Assembly: GCF_023205015.1 (NCBI RefSeq)
Contig: NZ_CP096258.1
Coordinates: 1,860,001-1,924,000, forward strand
Reading direction: 5' to 3'
Source: Providencia rettgeri
GTDB taxonomy: Bacteria; Pseudomonadota; Gammaproteobacteria; Enterobacterales; Enterobacteriaceae
Length of the DNA: 64,000 nt
Shown here: positions 26,623-35,003 of the stretch, piece after piece
Layout of the letters: each line of letters starts with the position of its first letter
Numbering within the stretch: position 1 is the first letter of the stretch
The notes under the pieces: generated by a model
What the model was told of the DNA's origin: nothing
Database searches by the model: none
Seen by the model: only the letters and a program-made list of their open reading frames with translations
Position numbers and translations under genes: made by a program

Positions 26623-27906
26623 ATGAACAGACATAAACTTATGAAACAAATAATGATAGCTATAGTTTTAGGTATCATATTAGGTTGGGGTTGTCATAAT
26701 TATGCTGCATCAGTAGAGGAAGCAAAAGATATTGCATCTTATATGAATATAATTACTGATGTTTTTTTACGTCTAATTAAGATGATCATAGCACCATTAG
26801 TATTTGCGACAATAGTTTCAGGAATTGTCTCCATGGGTGGTTCCTCATCTGTGGGTAGTATTACTATAAAAGCCATGGTTTGGTTTATTTCAGCAGCAGT
26901 AATTTCATTATTAATAGGGATGGTTTTTGTTAATGTATTCCAACTAGGCGTTGGGTTAAATTTAACTGTTCCAGCAGTTGCTGTGGATAGTGGTTTAAAT
27001 ACATCTGGATTTACATTAAAAGCATTTATTACACATATTTTCCCGAAAAGTTTTACAGAAGCGATGGCAAATAATGAGATTCTACAAATATTAGTTTTCT
27101 CGATTTTCTTTGGCTCAGCTCTCGCATATATTTGCAAAGATAAAAAAAGTCCGATCGTCACATTAATCGAAGATTTATCACGTATTATGTTCCGTATTAC
27201 TGACTATGTGATGAGTTTCGCGCCAATTGCAGTATTCGCCGCAATAGCCTCAGCAGTCACCGTTGAAGGTTTAGGGTTGCTTTATGATTATGGCAAACTT
27301 ATAGGGCTTTTTTATGTAGCATTAGCGGTATTATGGGCGGTGTTATTCTTTGCTGGTTATGTTTTCTTAGGAAAATCTGTATTCAATTTAGGGAAACTTA
27401 TTCGAGAACCTGTTGCACTCGCATTTGCGACTGCAAGTAGTGAGTCTGCATATCCAAAAACAATGGAAGCTTTGAATCAGTATGGTGTACCTAAAAAGGT
27501 GACCAGTTTTGTATTACCTCTGGGATACTCATTTAACCTTGATGGCTCAATGATGTATCAGTCTTTTGCCGTGTTATTTATTGCGAATGCTTACGGAATT
27601 GACCTGAGTATTACAGAACAAATTCTTATTCTTTTAACCTTAATGGTAACGAGTAAAGGGATGGCGGGCGTGGCTCGTGCTTCGATTGTTGTTGTTGCGG
27701 CAACGTTACCGATGTTTAGTTTGCCTGAAGCAGGTATATTATTATTACTTGCAATTGACCAATTCCTAGATATGGGAAGAACGGCAACAAATGTCGTTGG
27801 AAATAGTATTTCTACGGCCGTAATCTCACGTTTAGAAGAAAGAAAAGGGCGGGTTAATTTAGAGTCAGAAGTTGAACTAAATGATAATGTATCATCTACA
27901 CTATAG
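26623..27906 (+). CDS. Dicarboxylate/amino acid:cation symporter (DAACS family)
   Basis: 427-residue inner-membrane sodium- or proton-coupled carrier related to GltP, GltT and DctA. The diagnostic serine-rich hairpin is ATASSESAYPKT near residue 267; the substrate/cation motif GYSFNLDGSMMYQS (NxDG type) is near 303; and the second hairpin plus helix 8, TSKGMAGVARAS and DQFLDMGRTATNVVGN, ends the core (Asp and Asn of D-x3-R-T-x2-N present). These residues suit acidic amino acids or C4-dicarboxylates. An aspartate/glutamate racemase and a LysR regulator follow, so glutamate or aspartate, perhaps the D-form, is the likely substrate. Confidence 0.9.
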   Translation: MNRHKLMKQIMIAIVLGIILGWGCHNYAASVEEAKDIASYMNIITDVFLRLIKMIIAPLVFATIVSGIVSMGGSSSVGSITIKAMVWFISAAVISLLIGMVFVNVFQLGVGLNLTVPAVAVDSGLNTSGFTLKAFITHIFPKSFTEAMANNEILQILVFSIFFGSALAYICKDKKSPIVTLIEDLSRIMFRITDYVMSFAPIAVFAAIASAVTVEGLGLLYDYGKLIGLFYVALAVLWAVLFFAGYVFLGKSVFNLGKLIREPVALAFATASSESAYPKTMEALNQYGVPKKVTSFVLPLGYSFNLDGSMMYQSFAVLFIANAYGIDLSITEQILILLTLMVTSKGMAGVARASIVVVAATLPMFSLPEAGILLLLAIDQFLDMGRTATNVVGNSISTAVISRLEERKGRVNLESEVELNDNVSSTL

Positions 27907-27939
27907 TCGCATATACTATAGTTATTAATGTTAAACATA

Positions 27940-27970
27940 CCCCTTCTTATAAAAATAGTTATAGAAGGGG
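27940..27970. terminator. Terminator between symporter and LysR gene
   Basis: CCCCTTCT (27940-27947) and AGAAGGGG (27963-27970) with more pairing inside the loop, followed by TTTTTATT. Serves the symporter and possibly the converging LysR gene. Confidence 0.8.
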
Positions 27971-27992
27971 TTTTTATTCAATATGAAACGCA

Positions 27993-28877
27993 CTAAGTTG
28001 TTTGATTACGCATAAATTGCCAAAAGCGTTCTGACGATATATTTAGTCGAGCTTCAGTACGGTAAATATAAACTCCCATATTTATTGATAATTTAGGGTC
28101 GAGTATGGCCAGTTCATTTTTTTTAATTTCATTTCTAATTGAGTAATCAGGCAACCAGCCAACACCACTGCCATTTAATACCATACGTTTTAATACATCA
28201 CTCATTGATGAAACAAATGAGAGCTCAAAGGGGAGGTTAGCTGATTTATTCATTAACTGATTAACTTGCCTTCCCATATAACTTTCATCAGTGTATTTCA
28301 TTAAGGGCAGTATTGAGCCATCAAGAGTATAAATTGGTTTCTTCTCTTTATCACATAGAGAGACTAAGTGTAATTGACTATCTAATATTTTTGCATGTAA
28401 GAATGGTGATGACATCAGCTCTTCATTATAAAATGATAAAATAAAATCGCTTTGGCCTTCTTTTAGCTTATGAACAGCCTCATCGACATTTATTGATTCA
28501 ACAAAGAAAATTTTGTCGATATTTTTAGAGAACTGAGATATAAAATCAGGAAGTAAAAATACAGAAAGTGAATGAGCTGCCGAAATATTTACCCTCTGTT
28601 TGTCATTATCAACTCCTTTAATTCTATTTATTTGGAAGTAAATATCATCAAGTAAATTTCTTGCATAAACAATAAAGCTTTTTCCCTGCGGTGTGAGTTG
28701 TAGTGGGTTAGTATTTCTATCGAATATTTCAAAACCAACTGAAGACTCAATGGACTGAATTCTTCGACTAAAAGATGATTGAGATATATTTCTTTTTTCT
28801 GCCGCCAATGTAAAACTACGGCACTCTTCTAGTACAACAATATCGTGCAACCATTTAATTTCAAGATTACTGATCAT
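27993..28877 (-). CDS. LysR-family transcriptional regulator, HypT/YjiE-like
   Basis: 294 residues. The winged helix-turn-helix is at residues 8-65 (EECRSFTLAAEKRNISQSSFSRRIQSIESSVG). The effector domain shares several stretches with HypT (SAAHSLSVFLLP, VDEAVHKLKEGQSD, SSMSDVLKRMVLNGSGVGWLPDY). HypT itself senses hypochlorite, but many relatives control adjacent metabolic genes. This gene sits between a symporter and a divergent racemase, both preceded by the same TATGC-N7-GCATR box, so it most likely controls those two. Start ATG at 28877; the divergent promoter region is 28878-28998. Confidence 0.88.
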   Translation of the reverse strand: MISNLEIKWLHDIVVLEECRSFTLAAEKRNISQSSFSRRIQSIESSVGFEIFDRNTNPLQLTPQGKSFIVYARNLLDDIYFQINRIKGVDNDKQRVNISAAHSLSVFLLPDFISQFSKNIDKIFFVESINVDEAVHKLKEGQSDFILSFYNEELMSSPFLHAKILDSQLHLVSLCDKEKKPIYTLDGSILPLMKYTDESYMGRQVNQLMNKSANLPFELSFVSSMSDVLKRMVLNGSGVGWLPDYSIRNEIKKNELAILDPKLSINMGVYIYRTEARLNISSERFWQFMRNQTT

Positions 28878-28911
28878 TGCGTCCTCTAATGATTATAATT
28901 ATTAATTTTGC

Positions 28912-28928
28912 TATGCAAATTTAGCATA
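28912..28928. promoter_or_regulatory. LysR-type box between the LysR gene and the racemase
   Basis: TATGC (28912-28916), seven bases, GCATA (28924-28928), a T-N11-A type palindrome. It matches the element at 26481-26497 in both arms and spacing. Confidence 0.55.
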
Positions 28929-28998
28929 ACTTATAGAAACTCTGCAATTACGAAAGGAAAACATTATGTCATGATATCATCAATTTGAAGGAGGTATT

Positions 28999-29727
28999 AT
29001 GAAAAAAATATTAGGTATGTTAGGGGGAATGGGGCCCAGCGCAACTGCAGATGCTTTTTCAAAACTCATTAGTCATACAGATGCAAAAAATGACCAAGAA
29101 CATATACCTGTTATTATTGCGTCAATACCTGATATTCCAGATAGAACGGAAAATATTATTTATAACGGCCCATCGCCACTGCCTGCAATGATAGCATCCC
29201 TTAAAATACTGGAGAGTGCGGGAGTGTCTTGTATTATTATGCCCTGTAATACAGCACATTTTTGGTATGAAGATTTAATCAAAGAAACACAGGTTCATTT
29301 TATTAGTATTATAAATGCTGCATGTAATAAAATTTTTAAAGATAATGTGAAAGAAGTCGCTTTATTAGCGACGACAGCGACTATTCAGACAAGATTATAT
29401 CAAAATAAACTGAGTTTACATGGAGTTGAATGTATTGAGCCTGATGAAATAAATCAATATAAAATAATGCAAAGTATTATTGCATATAAATCAGGTGATT
29501 TTAATAAATCAAAAGAGCTTATTTATCCATATATAAATAAATTAAGGTCAATAGGTGTTAATAAATTTGTTATGGGCTGTACGGAAATCCCGTTAATATT
29601 AGAAGAGTTATCTAGAGATTACCCCGAGCAATTTATAGATGCAACAGAAGCATTAATAAATGAAGCCATTGATTGGTATAGTTATAGTGATGAGATTAAA
29701 GAGGCTGGGGCTAATCAGTTAAGTTAA
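28999..29727 (+). CDS. Aspartate/glutamate racemase family protein
   Basis: 242 residues. Cofactor-independent racemase that would interconvert L- and D-aspartate or glutamate with two cysteines: the first in IIMPCNTAHFW near residue 82 and the second in VMGCTEIPL near 193. The N-terminus LGMLGGMGPSATADAF is the family signature. Strong ribosome-binding site AAGGAGG. Divergent from the LysR gene and probably co-regulated with the symporter upstream. Substrate preference (Asp or Glu) cannot be settled by reading. Confidence 0.9.
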   Translation: MKKILGMLGGMGPSATADAFSKLISHTDAKNDQEHIPVIIASIPDIPDRTENIIYNGPSPLPAMIASLKILESAGVSCIIMPCNTAHFWYEDLIKETQVHFISIINAACNKIFKDNVKEVALLATTATIQTRLYQNKLSLHGVECIEPDEINQYKIMQSIIAYKSGDFNKSKELIYPYINKLRSIGVNKFVMGCTEIPLILEELSRDYPEQFIDATEALINEAIDWYSYSDEIKEAGANQLS

Positions 29728-29992
29728 TTAGATGGTTTAATCGGGCCTGCACTAGGGAATTTAATAATTATTAAAACTAATACTCATTACATAATGAAAG
29801 TATAAGCATATGTAAAAATTACATGTGTATTTTTTACGTATGCATTAGGTAAGTGAAAAGCGATGCTAATTTGAACGTTTTCAGTTATTGAGCAGTTAAA
29901 ATTTAGGAATATTAGACTTGTAGTTAGAAAATAAGTAGTGACAATAGACGGCTTATTATAATGACTAACTACTGTTTGATAGGGATTAACTC

Positions 29993-30937
29993 ATGCAATT
30001 TAAATCAATGATTAAATTGGTTGTCGGTGCTGCATTACTTCTCGTTATTGGCCTCGTTGGTATTAACTCATACACCATTGTACAGGATGGCTCGGTTAAG
30101 GTGGGGACATTTTTAGGAAAAGTCGACCCAGTTGCTTATGATGCAGGTTTACATTTTCCAATTAATCCGTTTACAACATTTGATACGTATTCAACAAAAG
30201 ATATTCGAGTATCTCTAAAAGAGTTAAGAGTACCTTCGCAAGATAAATTAAAATCTATTGTTGATATTACGGTAATGCTTCAGTTTGATGGTGCGAAAGC
30301 GCCTGTATTACGTATTAATGGGGGAACAGAAAGCGAAGCTTTGGATAAATATGTACGTCAAAAACTGATCTCAACGATTTTAGAATTTGGTAAAGATGTT
30401 GCTAATGCTCAAGATCTTTATACTGCGGATACACAGAGAAAATTACAAGAATCTATTCGTGATGCTATTCAAGGGTATGCTTCCCCTTATGGCTATACAA
30501 TAAAAGAAATTATGATCCAAGATATTACTTTGCCTGAAGTTGTACAAGAGCAAGTAGTTAATACTAAAATGCGTCAAGAGCAAATTAACCAAGCAAAAGC
30601 TGAGGCTGAAAAAGAACGTGAATTAGCTCAGAAAAAGGTTGTTATTGCTGAAGCGGAAAGAGAGTCTGCTGAACAACAAGCCATCGCTAGAGAGCGTAAC
30701 GCACAAGCAAGTTCATTTGCTATGCGCCAAGAAGCTGATGCAAAATTGTATGCTGCACAGAAGGAAGCTGAAGCGAATGCGATATTGCAACGTACTATTA
30801 CCCGTGAAATGATCAATTGGAAACAGTTAGAAATTGAACAAATCAAAGCCCATAAATATAAAGGTGAGGTACCTAATATTGTTGTTGGTGCAGACTACGA
30901 TGGTAAAATGATTATGGATATGCGTAATAGCCAGTAA
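29993..30937 (+). CDS. SPFH/Band 7 (prohibitin-like) membrane protein
   Basis: 314 residues. One N-terminal transmembrane segment (residues 8-28), an SPFH/PHB domain at about 30-210 (VQDGSVKVGTFLGKV, GLHFPINPF, LPEVVQEQVVNTKMRQEQ), then a long Ala/Glu-rich coiled coil (205-275), the stomatin-prohibitin layout. Such proteins form oligomeric membrane scaffolds. No NfeD or FtsH partner is adjacent. It stands alone after a 265-base gap in which nothing else was recognised, and is followed by a strong hairpin. Confidence 0.88.
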   Translation: MQFKSMIKLVVGAALLLVIGLVGINSYTIVQDGSVKVGTFLGKVDPVAYDAGLHFPINPFTTFDTYSTKDIRVSLKELRVPSQDKLKSIVDITVMLQFDGAKAPVLRINGGTESEALDKYVRQKLISTILEFGKDVANAQDLYTADTQRKLQESIRDAIQGYASPYGYTIKEIMIQDITLPEVVQEQVVNTKMRQEQINQAKAEAEKERELAQKKVVIAEAERESAEQQAIARERNAQASSFAMRQEADAKLYAAQKEAEANAILQRTITREMINWKQLEIEQIKAHKYKGEVPNIVVGADYDGKMIMDMRNSQ

Positions 30938-31025
30938 TTTTAATGAATAAGAATAACTGCATTTAAAATCAGTTTTATTAATCTTTAAGTGAAAATATAA
31001 AGTTTAACACTTTTATTCGCTGTTT

Positions 31026-31066
31026 AAATAGCCTGATTTCGATATCGAACTGGGATCAGGCTATTT
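31026..31066. terminator. Strong hairpin after the SPFH gene
   Basis: Perfect 12-base arms AAATAGCCTGAT (31026-31037) and ATCAGGCTATTT (31055-31066). AT-rich tails on both sides; suits termination from both directions, since the next gene converges. Confidence 0.8.
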
Positions 31067-31100
31067 AATTTATAGAGGGTACAGCCAATGTTCACATAAA

Positions 31101-31844
31101 TTAATTACAAGATGGTTTACCAGTACGATGATTTAGAGCGCCATTATCAATAAGTAATTTTTGCATTTCTGGAAGATTGTTCTTACATGCATAAGTTAAT
31201 GCACTTTGGTCATAAGAAAACATGGTTACATCATCAGTCGTTGTGCTTCGGTTAATATCTGCTCCTTGCGATAATAAATATTTAACTGTTTCCATTCTAT
31301 TATTACTTGCGGCTATCATGACTAATGTTTCACCATCACTTTCAATTTGTTGATTATTCAAATCTACTTCATCTTTCATCAGTTGATGGACTTTTTTTAC
31401 AACATTGACATTATTACCAAGCACCGCTGATTTTAGTACGTTATATACGTCCCCCGTATCGGTAGCCCAAAGATTTGCATTTTGCGAGATAAGATAATCA
31501 ACCATTGCTTCATCGCCAATAAAGGCAGCCCATCCCAGAGCCGTTTGGTCTAAGCTACCGGTGTCTTTGGCTTCGATATCTTGCCCTTTAGCGACCATCT
31601 GTTTTACTTTATCTAAATCTCCCTGTTTTACGGCATCAAACCATTCGGCATTGGCACCTTCACTAGGGCTTTCATAGAAAACTCTCCAAGGTAAGCGTTC
31701 TTTATTCGCGAGTTCGAGCATAGTCGTGTAATCTGTTTTAAAATGCCTATATTCTGGAGGGTTATTATTATTAACGACTTGGGCTTGAGATACCGCCCCA
31801 AAAGTAATTAATGAAAAAGCAAATATAACTTTTTTAATAATCAT
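31101..31844 (-). CDS. Exported ankyrin-repeat protein
   Basis: 247 residues. Signal peptide at 1-21 (cleavage after SQA), then at least four ankyrin repeats: 'EWFDAVKQGDLDKVKQMVAKGQDIEAKD', 'LGWAAFIGDEAMVDYLISQNANLWA', 'LVMIAASNNRMETVKYLLSQGADIN', and 'LTYACKNNLPEMQKLLIDNGAL'. Probably a periplasmic protein-binding scaffold; some periplasmic ankyrin proteins accompany catalases, but none is here. It diverges from the pseudogene at 31881, with only 36 bases between. Confidence 0.82.
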   Translation of the reverse strand: MIIKKVIFAFSLITFGAVSQAQVVNNNNPPEYRHFKTDYTTMLELANKERLPWRVFYESPSEGANAEWFDAVKQGDLDKVKQMVAKGQDIEAKDTGSLDQTALGWAAFIGDEAMVDYLISQNANLWATDTGDVYNVLKSAVLGNNVNVVKKVHQLMKDEVDLNNQQIESDGETLVMIAASNNRMETVKYLLSQGADINRSTTTDDVTMFSYDQSALTYACKNNLPEMQKLLIDNGALNHRTGKPSCN

Positions 31845-31880
31845 GTTGAAACCTTATTAATATTTATTGATGTATTAGTA

Positions 31881-32555
31881 TTGAAAAATAAATGGTATAA
31901 AGCAATAAAAATCATGTTTATTCTATTTTATATGGTTATTCTGATTTGTATTATGCTTATTGATAGAGGTTATGTTATCAATTTAATTAATGGTTATAAC
32001 AACCGCCAGCAAACAGAAGAAAATGAAGCTATTGGTACAGCATACCAGCGAGCACAGCTATTGAGTACAGATGATAGAAGTAAAGCCTCACAGCTTATTC
32101 AACAATATTTGGAAGCTCGGATTGAGTTTTTTAAGTCGGGTATCAGTGACGAAAATAACCAATGGTGGATGACTTCTTTGGAGAAGCAAAGCCAGTTGTG
32201 GGGAAATAGCGGTAAAAGAAGCAAGTCAAACACCAAACCCAATTGTGGCTTCTGTATTAAATGCATTTAGTGGCCTTTATCTTTCTCAGCAAAAGACGAT
32301 GGCAAGTTGGCGACACCAAATTCCAAATGCCACTTGGTTTTTACTGATCTTTTTTGCTATCTGTTCAAATACTCTTAATGGCTACAATATACGCGGAACA
32401 AAAGGGAAAATGGCTTGATACTCATATTGCCGTCATTAACCACGTTGGCGCTATTTATGATTGCTGAAATTGATGTTCCTGGTGAAGGTATGATCCACGT
32501 GACACCGGATGATTTGATTTTATTACAGGAATTCTTATTTAGGGATGGTGTTTGA
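31881..32555 (+). pseudogene. Frameshifted DUF4239-like membrane protein gene
   Basis: Three consecutive open segments in different frames read as one protein. Segment one gives an N-terminal membrane helix and a helical region ending at SLEKQSQLW near 32199. A surplus G in the GGGG run at 32200-32203 shifts the frame. In the next frame, EIAVKEASQTPNPIVASVLNAF continues through a membrane helix to RGTKGKMA and a stop near 32420. The last frame resumes with LILILPSLTTLALFMIAEID and VPGEGMIHVTPDD to the stop at 32553-32555. The ending is typical of DUF4239 proteins. At least two frame disruptions, so it is judged inactive unless they are sequencing errors. Confidence 0.75.
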
Positions 32556-32581
32556 TTGGGAAAGTAGTGTAGCTGTAAAAA

Positions 32582-32614
32582 AACTCCCCGCTAGCAAATT
32601 TGCCATGGGGAGTT
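32582..32614 (-). terminator. Terminator of the Ula-type PTS operon
   Basis: AACTCCCC (32582-32589) and GGGGAGTT (32607-32614). On the minus strand the hairpin is followed by a run of about seven T residues, fitting termination after the IIC gene. Confidence 0.8.
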
Positions 32615-32619
32615 CTGTT

Positions 32620-33876
32620 TTAGCGGACGATAATGCCTAATAAAATTCCGATTGCGCCAAAGTCAGCGTCACTGAATGTAGTATTAGCAATACCAATATC
32701 CCCAAGAACAGGTAATAGGAATACGGGTAGGAAGGTAATCAGCAATCCTTGAGCAAATGCACCCAAGATAGCGCCACGACGACCGCCTGTCGCGTTACCA
32801 AACACACCAGCAGCTGCACCTACGAAGAAATGGGGGACAACGCCTGGAATAATAACCGTCATATTTAATGCATATAGAACGAACATTCCCAAAACACCCG
32901 CAGCAAAACTACTTAAAAAGCCGACTAATACTGCGTTTGGTGCATATGGGAAGACCACTGGGCAGTCTAAAGCAGGTTTTGCGTTAGGGACTAATTTGTC
33001 AGAAATACCTTTAAATGCAGGGACGATTTCTGCAATAACCATACGCACACCTTGCAGGATAATGTATACGCCCGCAGCAAAGGTAATGGATTGCATTAAT
33101 GAGAACATGAACCAATTCTTACCGCCACTGACTTCACGAACGAAGTCACCGCCTGCAAACAAGCATGTGATGATAAAAATAATGAACATGGTGAAAGAGA
33201 TAGCAACAGGTGTATCTCTTAAAAATAGTAAGCTTTTCGGGACATTCATGTCTTCTGTTGAATGTTCTTTATTACCGAATTTGCTGCCGATGAAGCCCGC
33301 TAGGACATACGAAATTGTTGAAAAATGGCCAATCGCAACATCATCTGAACCCGTCACTTTTTTCATGTAAGGGTGGGCAATGGCAGGGAAAAACACCATA
33401 CAAAAACCAACAATCAGTGAGCCAACAGTCACTAACAGTGTACCTTCCATTCCTGCAGTAGCTAAGATAACCGCAATCATCATGGACATGAATAAAGTAT
33501 GATGCCCTGTGAGGAAAATAAATTTCCATGGGGTTAAACGAGCAATCAAAATATTGATTAGCATCGCAAAAAACATAATCATTGCCATTTCACGGCCGAA
33601 GCTTTTTTGTGCAATAGAAACAATAGCTTCGTTATTTGGTACCACACCATTAATACCAAAAGCATGTTGGAAAATAGCTGAAAAATCACCTAACGAGCTG
33701 ACAACTAATCCCGCACCAGCACCTAAGATCACAAAACCCATGATGGTTTTGATGGTGCCTTTAATACATTCAGTTACTGGTTTTTTCTGCGCGATCAAAC
33801 CAATAAGTGCGATTAAACCCACAAGAATGGCTGGCTCAGATAAAACATCCTGCATCAGAAAACGAAAAAATGACAT
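32620..33876 (-). CDS. PTS sugar transporter subunit IIC, SgaT/UlaA type
   Basis: 418-residue inner-membrane channel of an ascorbate-family (AG superfamily) phosphotransferase system. About 11 helices; the family blocks GFVILGAGAGLVVSSLG near 46, FLTGHHTLFMS near 121, and TGGRRGAILGAFAQGLLITFLP near 367 are present. Slightly shorter than UlaA (465). Last gene of a IIA-IIB-IIC operon, with a strong GGAGG site before its ATG at 33876 and 11 bases after IIB. None of the ula catabolic enzymes (UlaD, E, F, G) is nearby, so L-ascorbate is not the assured substrate. Confidence 0.9.
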   Translation of the reverse strand: MSFFRFLMQDVLSEPAILVGLIALIGLIAQKKPVTECIKGTIKTIMGFVILGAGAGLVVSSLGDFSAIFQHAFGINGVVPNNEAIVSIAQKSFGREMAMIMFFAMLINILIARLTPWKFIFLTGHHTLFMSMMIAVILATAGMEGTLLVTVGSLIVGFCMVFFPAIAHPYMKKVTGSDDVAIGHFSTISYVLAGFIGSKFGNKEHSTEDMNVPKSLLFLRDTPVAISFTMFIIFIITCLFAGGDFVREVSGGKNWFMFSLMQSITFAAGVYIILQGVRMVIAEIVPAFKGISDKLVPNAKPALDCPVVFPYAPNAVLVGFLSSFAAGVLGMFVLYALNMTVIIPGVVPHFFVGAAAGVFGNATGGRRGAILGAFAQGLLITFLPVFLLPVLGDIGIANTTFSDADFGAIGILLGIIVR

Positions 33877-33887
33877 AGTGCCTCCGC

Positions 33888-34175
33888 TTACATTGCACCA
33901 AGTTTTTGTAAAGCAACAGTCAGGCGTTCTTTCATTGCTACTTTATCAATCATATTTTCGAGAGCAACGATTTCGCCACCAACTTGTTGTGCAACTAATT
34001 GTTCTGCAATATCGCTTGTCCCAACAAAGATGTCACTCACAGTGCCTTTTGCTGATCCTAAATCGACATGGTCAACATCAGCGCTAACTTGTAAATCTTT
34101 CAAGATATTTTTGATGCTCATTTCCATCATCAGACTGGTACCTAAACCATTCCCACAAACAACAGTAATTTTCAT
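33888..34175 (-). CDS. PTS sugar transporter subunit IIB, SgaB/UlaB type
   Basis: 95 residues. Small cytosolic phosphocarrier with the phosphorylated cysteine at residue 7 in VVCGNGLGTSLM, the P-loop-like signature of IIB proteins of the ascorbate/galactitol group. It passes phosphate from IIA to the sugar on IIC. Between IIA (22 bases upstream) and IIC in the same operon. Start ATG at 34175 preceded by AAGGTAAACATT. Confidence 0.9.
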   Translation of the reverse strand: MKITVVCGNGLGTSLMMEMSIKNILKDLQVSADVDHVDLGSAKGTVSDIFVGTSDIAEQLVAQQVGGEIVALENMIDKVAMKERLTVALQKLGAM

Positions 34176-34197
34176 AATGTTTACCTTAATATTGAGT

Positions 34198-34644
34198 TTA
34201 TTCGTATTTAGCGATGATTTTTAGAATGTCATCGACGTTTTCTGATTGCATGATGTTATCTACATCTTCTTGGTTATCAAATAGTTCAGCTAATTTTGCG
34301 ATAGCACCAATATGGCTATTGCTATCAGTTGCTGCCAATACAATTAACAACCGGATTGGGTCATTGCCTTCGGAACCAAATTCAACACCTTGCTTGATAA
34401 CGGTTAGTCCAAGAGATAATTGGTTTACTCCGTCTTCTGGGCGCGCGTGAGGCATGGCAATACCAGGGCCTAATACATAATAAGGGCCGATTTTTTCGTG
34501 TGATTGAATTATTGCATCAATATATCTCGGTTCGATGAATTTATTATTAATTAATGGATTACAGGCGATTTTTATCGCTTCTTGCCAATCACTGGCACTG
34601 TCAACAACTTGAATGACGCTAGGGGTCAGTAATGTCGTTAGCAT
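34198..34644 (-). CDS. PTS sugar transporter subunit IIA, mannitol/fructose type (UlaC-like)
   Basis: 148 residues. IIA domain with the phosphohistidine H66 in IAMPHARPEDGV; receives phosphate from HPr. First gene of the IIA-IIB-IIC operon, start ATG at 34644 after AGGAGC. In the E. coli ula operon the order is A-B-C with IIC first; here the order is reversed, which together with a LacI rather than DeoR/UlaR regulator argues for a different sugar or sugar acid. Confidence 0.9.
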   Translation of the reverse strand: MLTTLLTPSVIQVVDSASDWQEAIKIACNPLINNKFIEPRYIDAIIQSHEKIGPYYVLGPGIAMPHARPEDGVNQLSLGLTVIKQGVEFGSEGNDPIRLLIVLAATDSNSHIGAIAKLAELFDNQEDVDNIMQSENVDDILKIIAKYE

Positions 34645-34709
34645 TGGGTTGCTCCTGGTAGAGTGAAATTATTATCTTTGTAATGGTTGAATGAATAGTA
34701 GTGCTCTAT

Positions 34710-34756
34710 GGTAGCGCTATCTAGTTGAATCTTTCATTTTCGTGATAGCGCTATCA
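34710..34756. promoter_or_regulatory. Two palindromic LacI-type operators in the PTS/regulator divergent region
   Basis: A perfect 14-base palindrome TGATAGCGCTATCA (34743-34756) and a related site GGTAGCGCTATCT (34710-34722), both centred on the CG step typical of LacI/GntR operators. Centres are 34 bases apart. They lie 66-112 bases upstream of the PTS IIA start within the 359-base divergent gap 34645-35003; the rest of the gap is AT-rich with no gene. Confidence 0.7.
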
Positions 34757-35003
34757 TTTTGAGAAAATATAGCGAACAAATATGAAATGAGTACACTTGT
34801 CGGCTGATTAACAAATTCAACCTGTGGTAAGTTAATTGAGTTGGCGTTTTTTACTGTTTTTTAGATCTAATATAATGATATTGGCTATCTTTTAGTGTAT
34901 TTAATTGAAAAAACGATAAAAAGTAAAAATACAGAGACAATGGTTACCAAAGATCTGCGTATCTTAGGGTTAATAATCAGCTTAGGCTAAGTAAAAGTAT
35001 TAC

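Noticed and set aside
33509..34087. A 190-codon open frame antisense to the PTS IIC and IIB genes.
   Set aside because: It lies opposite strongly conserved coding sequence, its product has no recognisable domain, and it has no ribosome-binding site.
32620..34644. Naming the PTS genes ulaABC.
   Set aside because: Gene order is reversed, the regulator is LacI type rather than UlaR, and no ascorbate catabolic genes are present.
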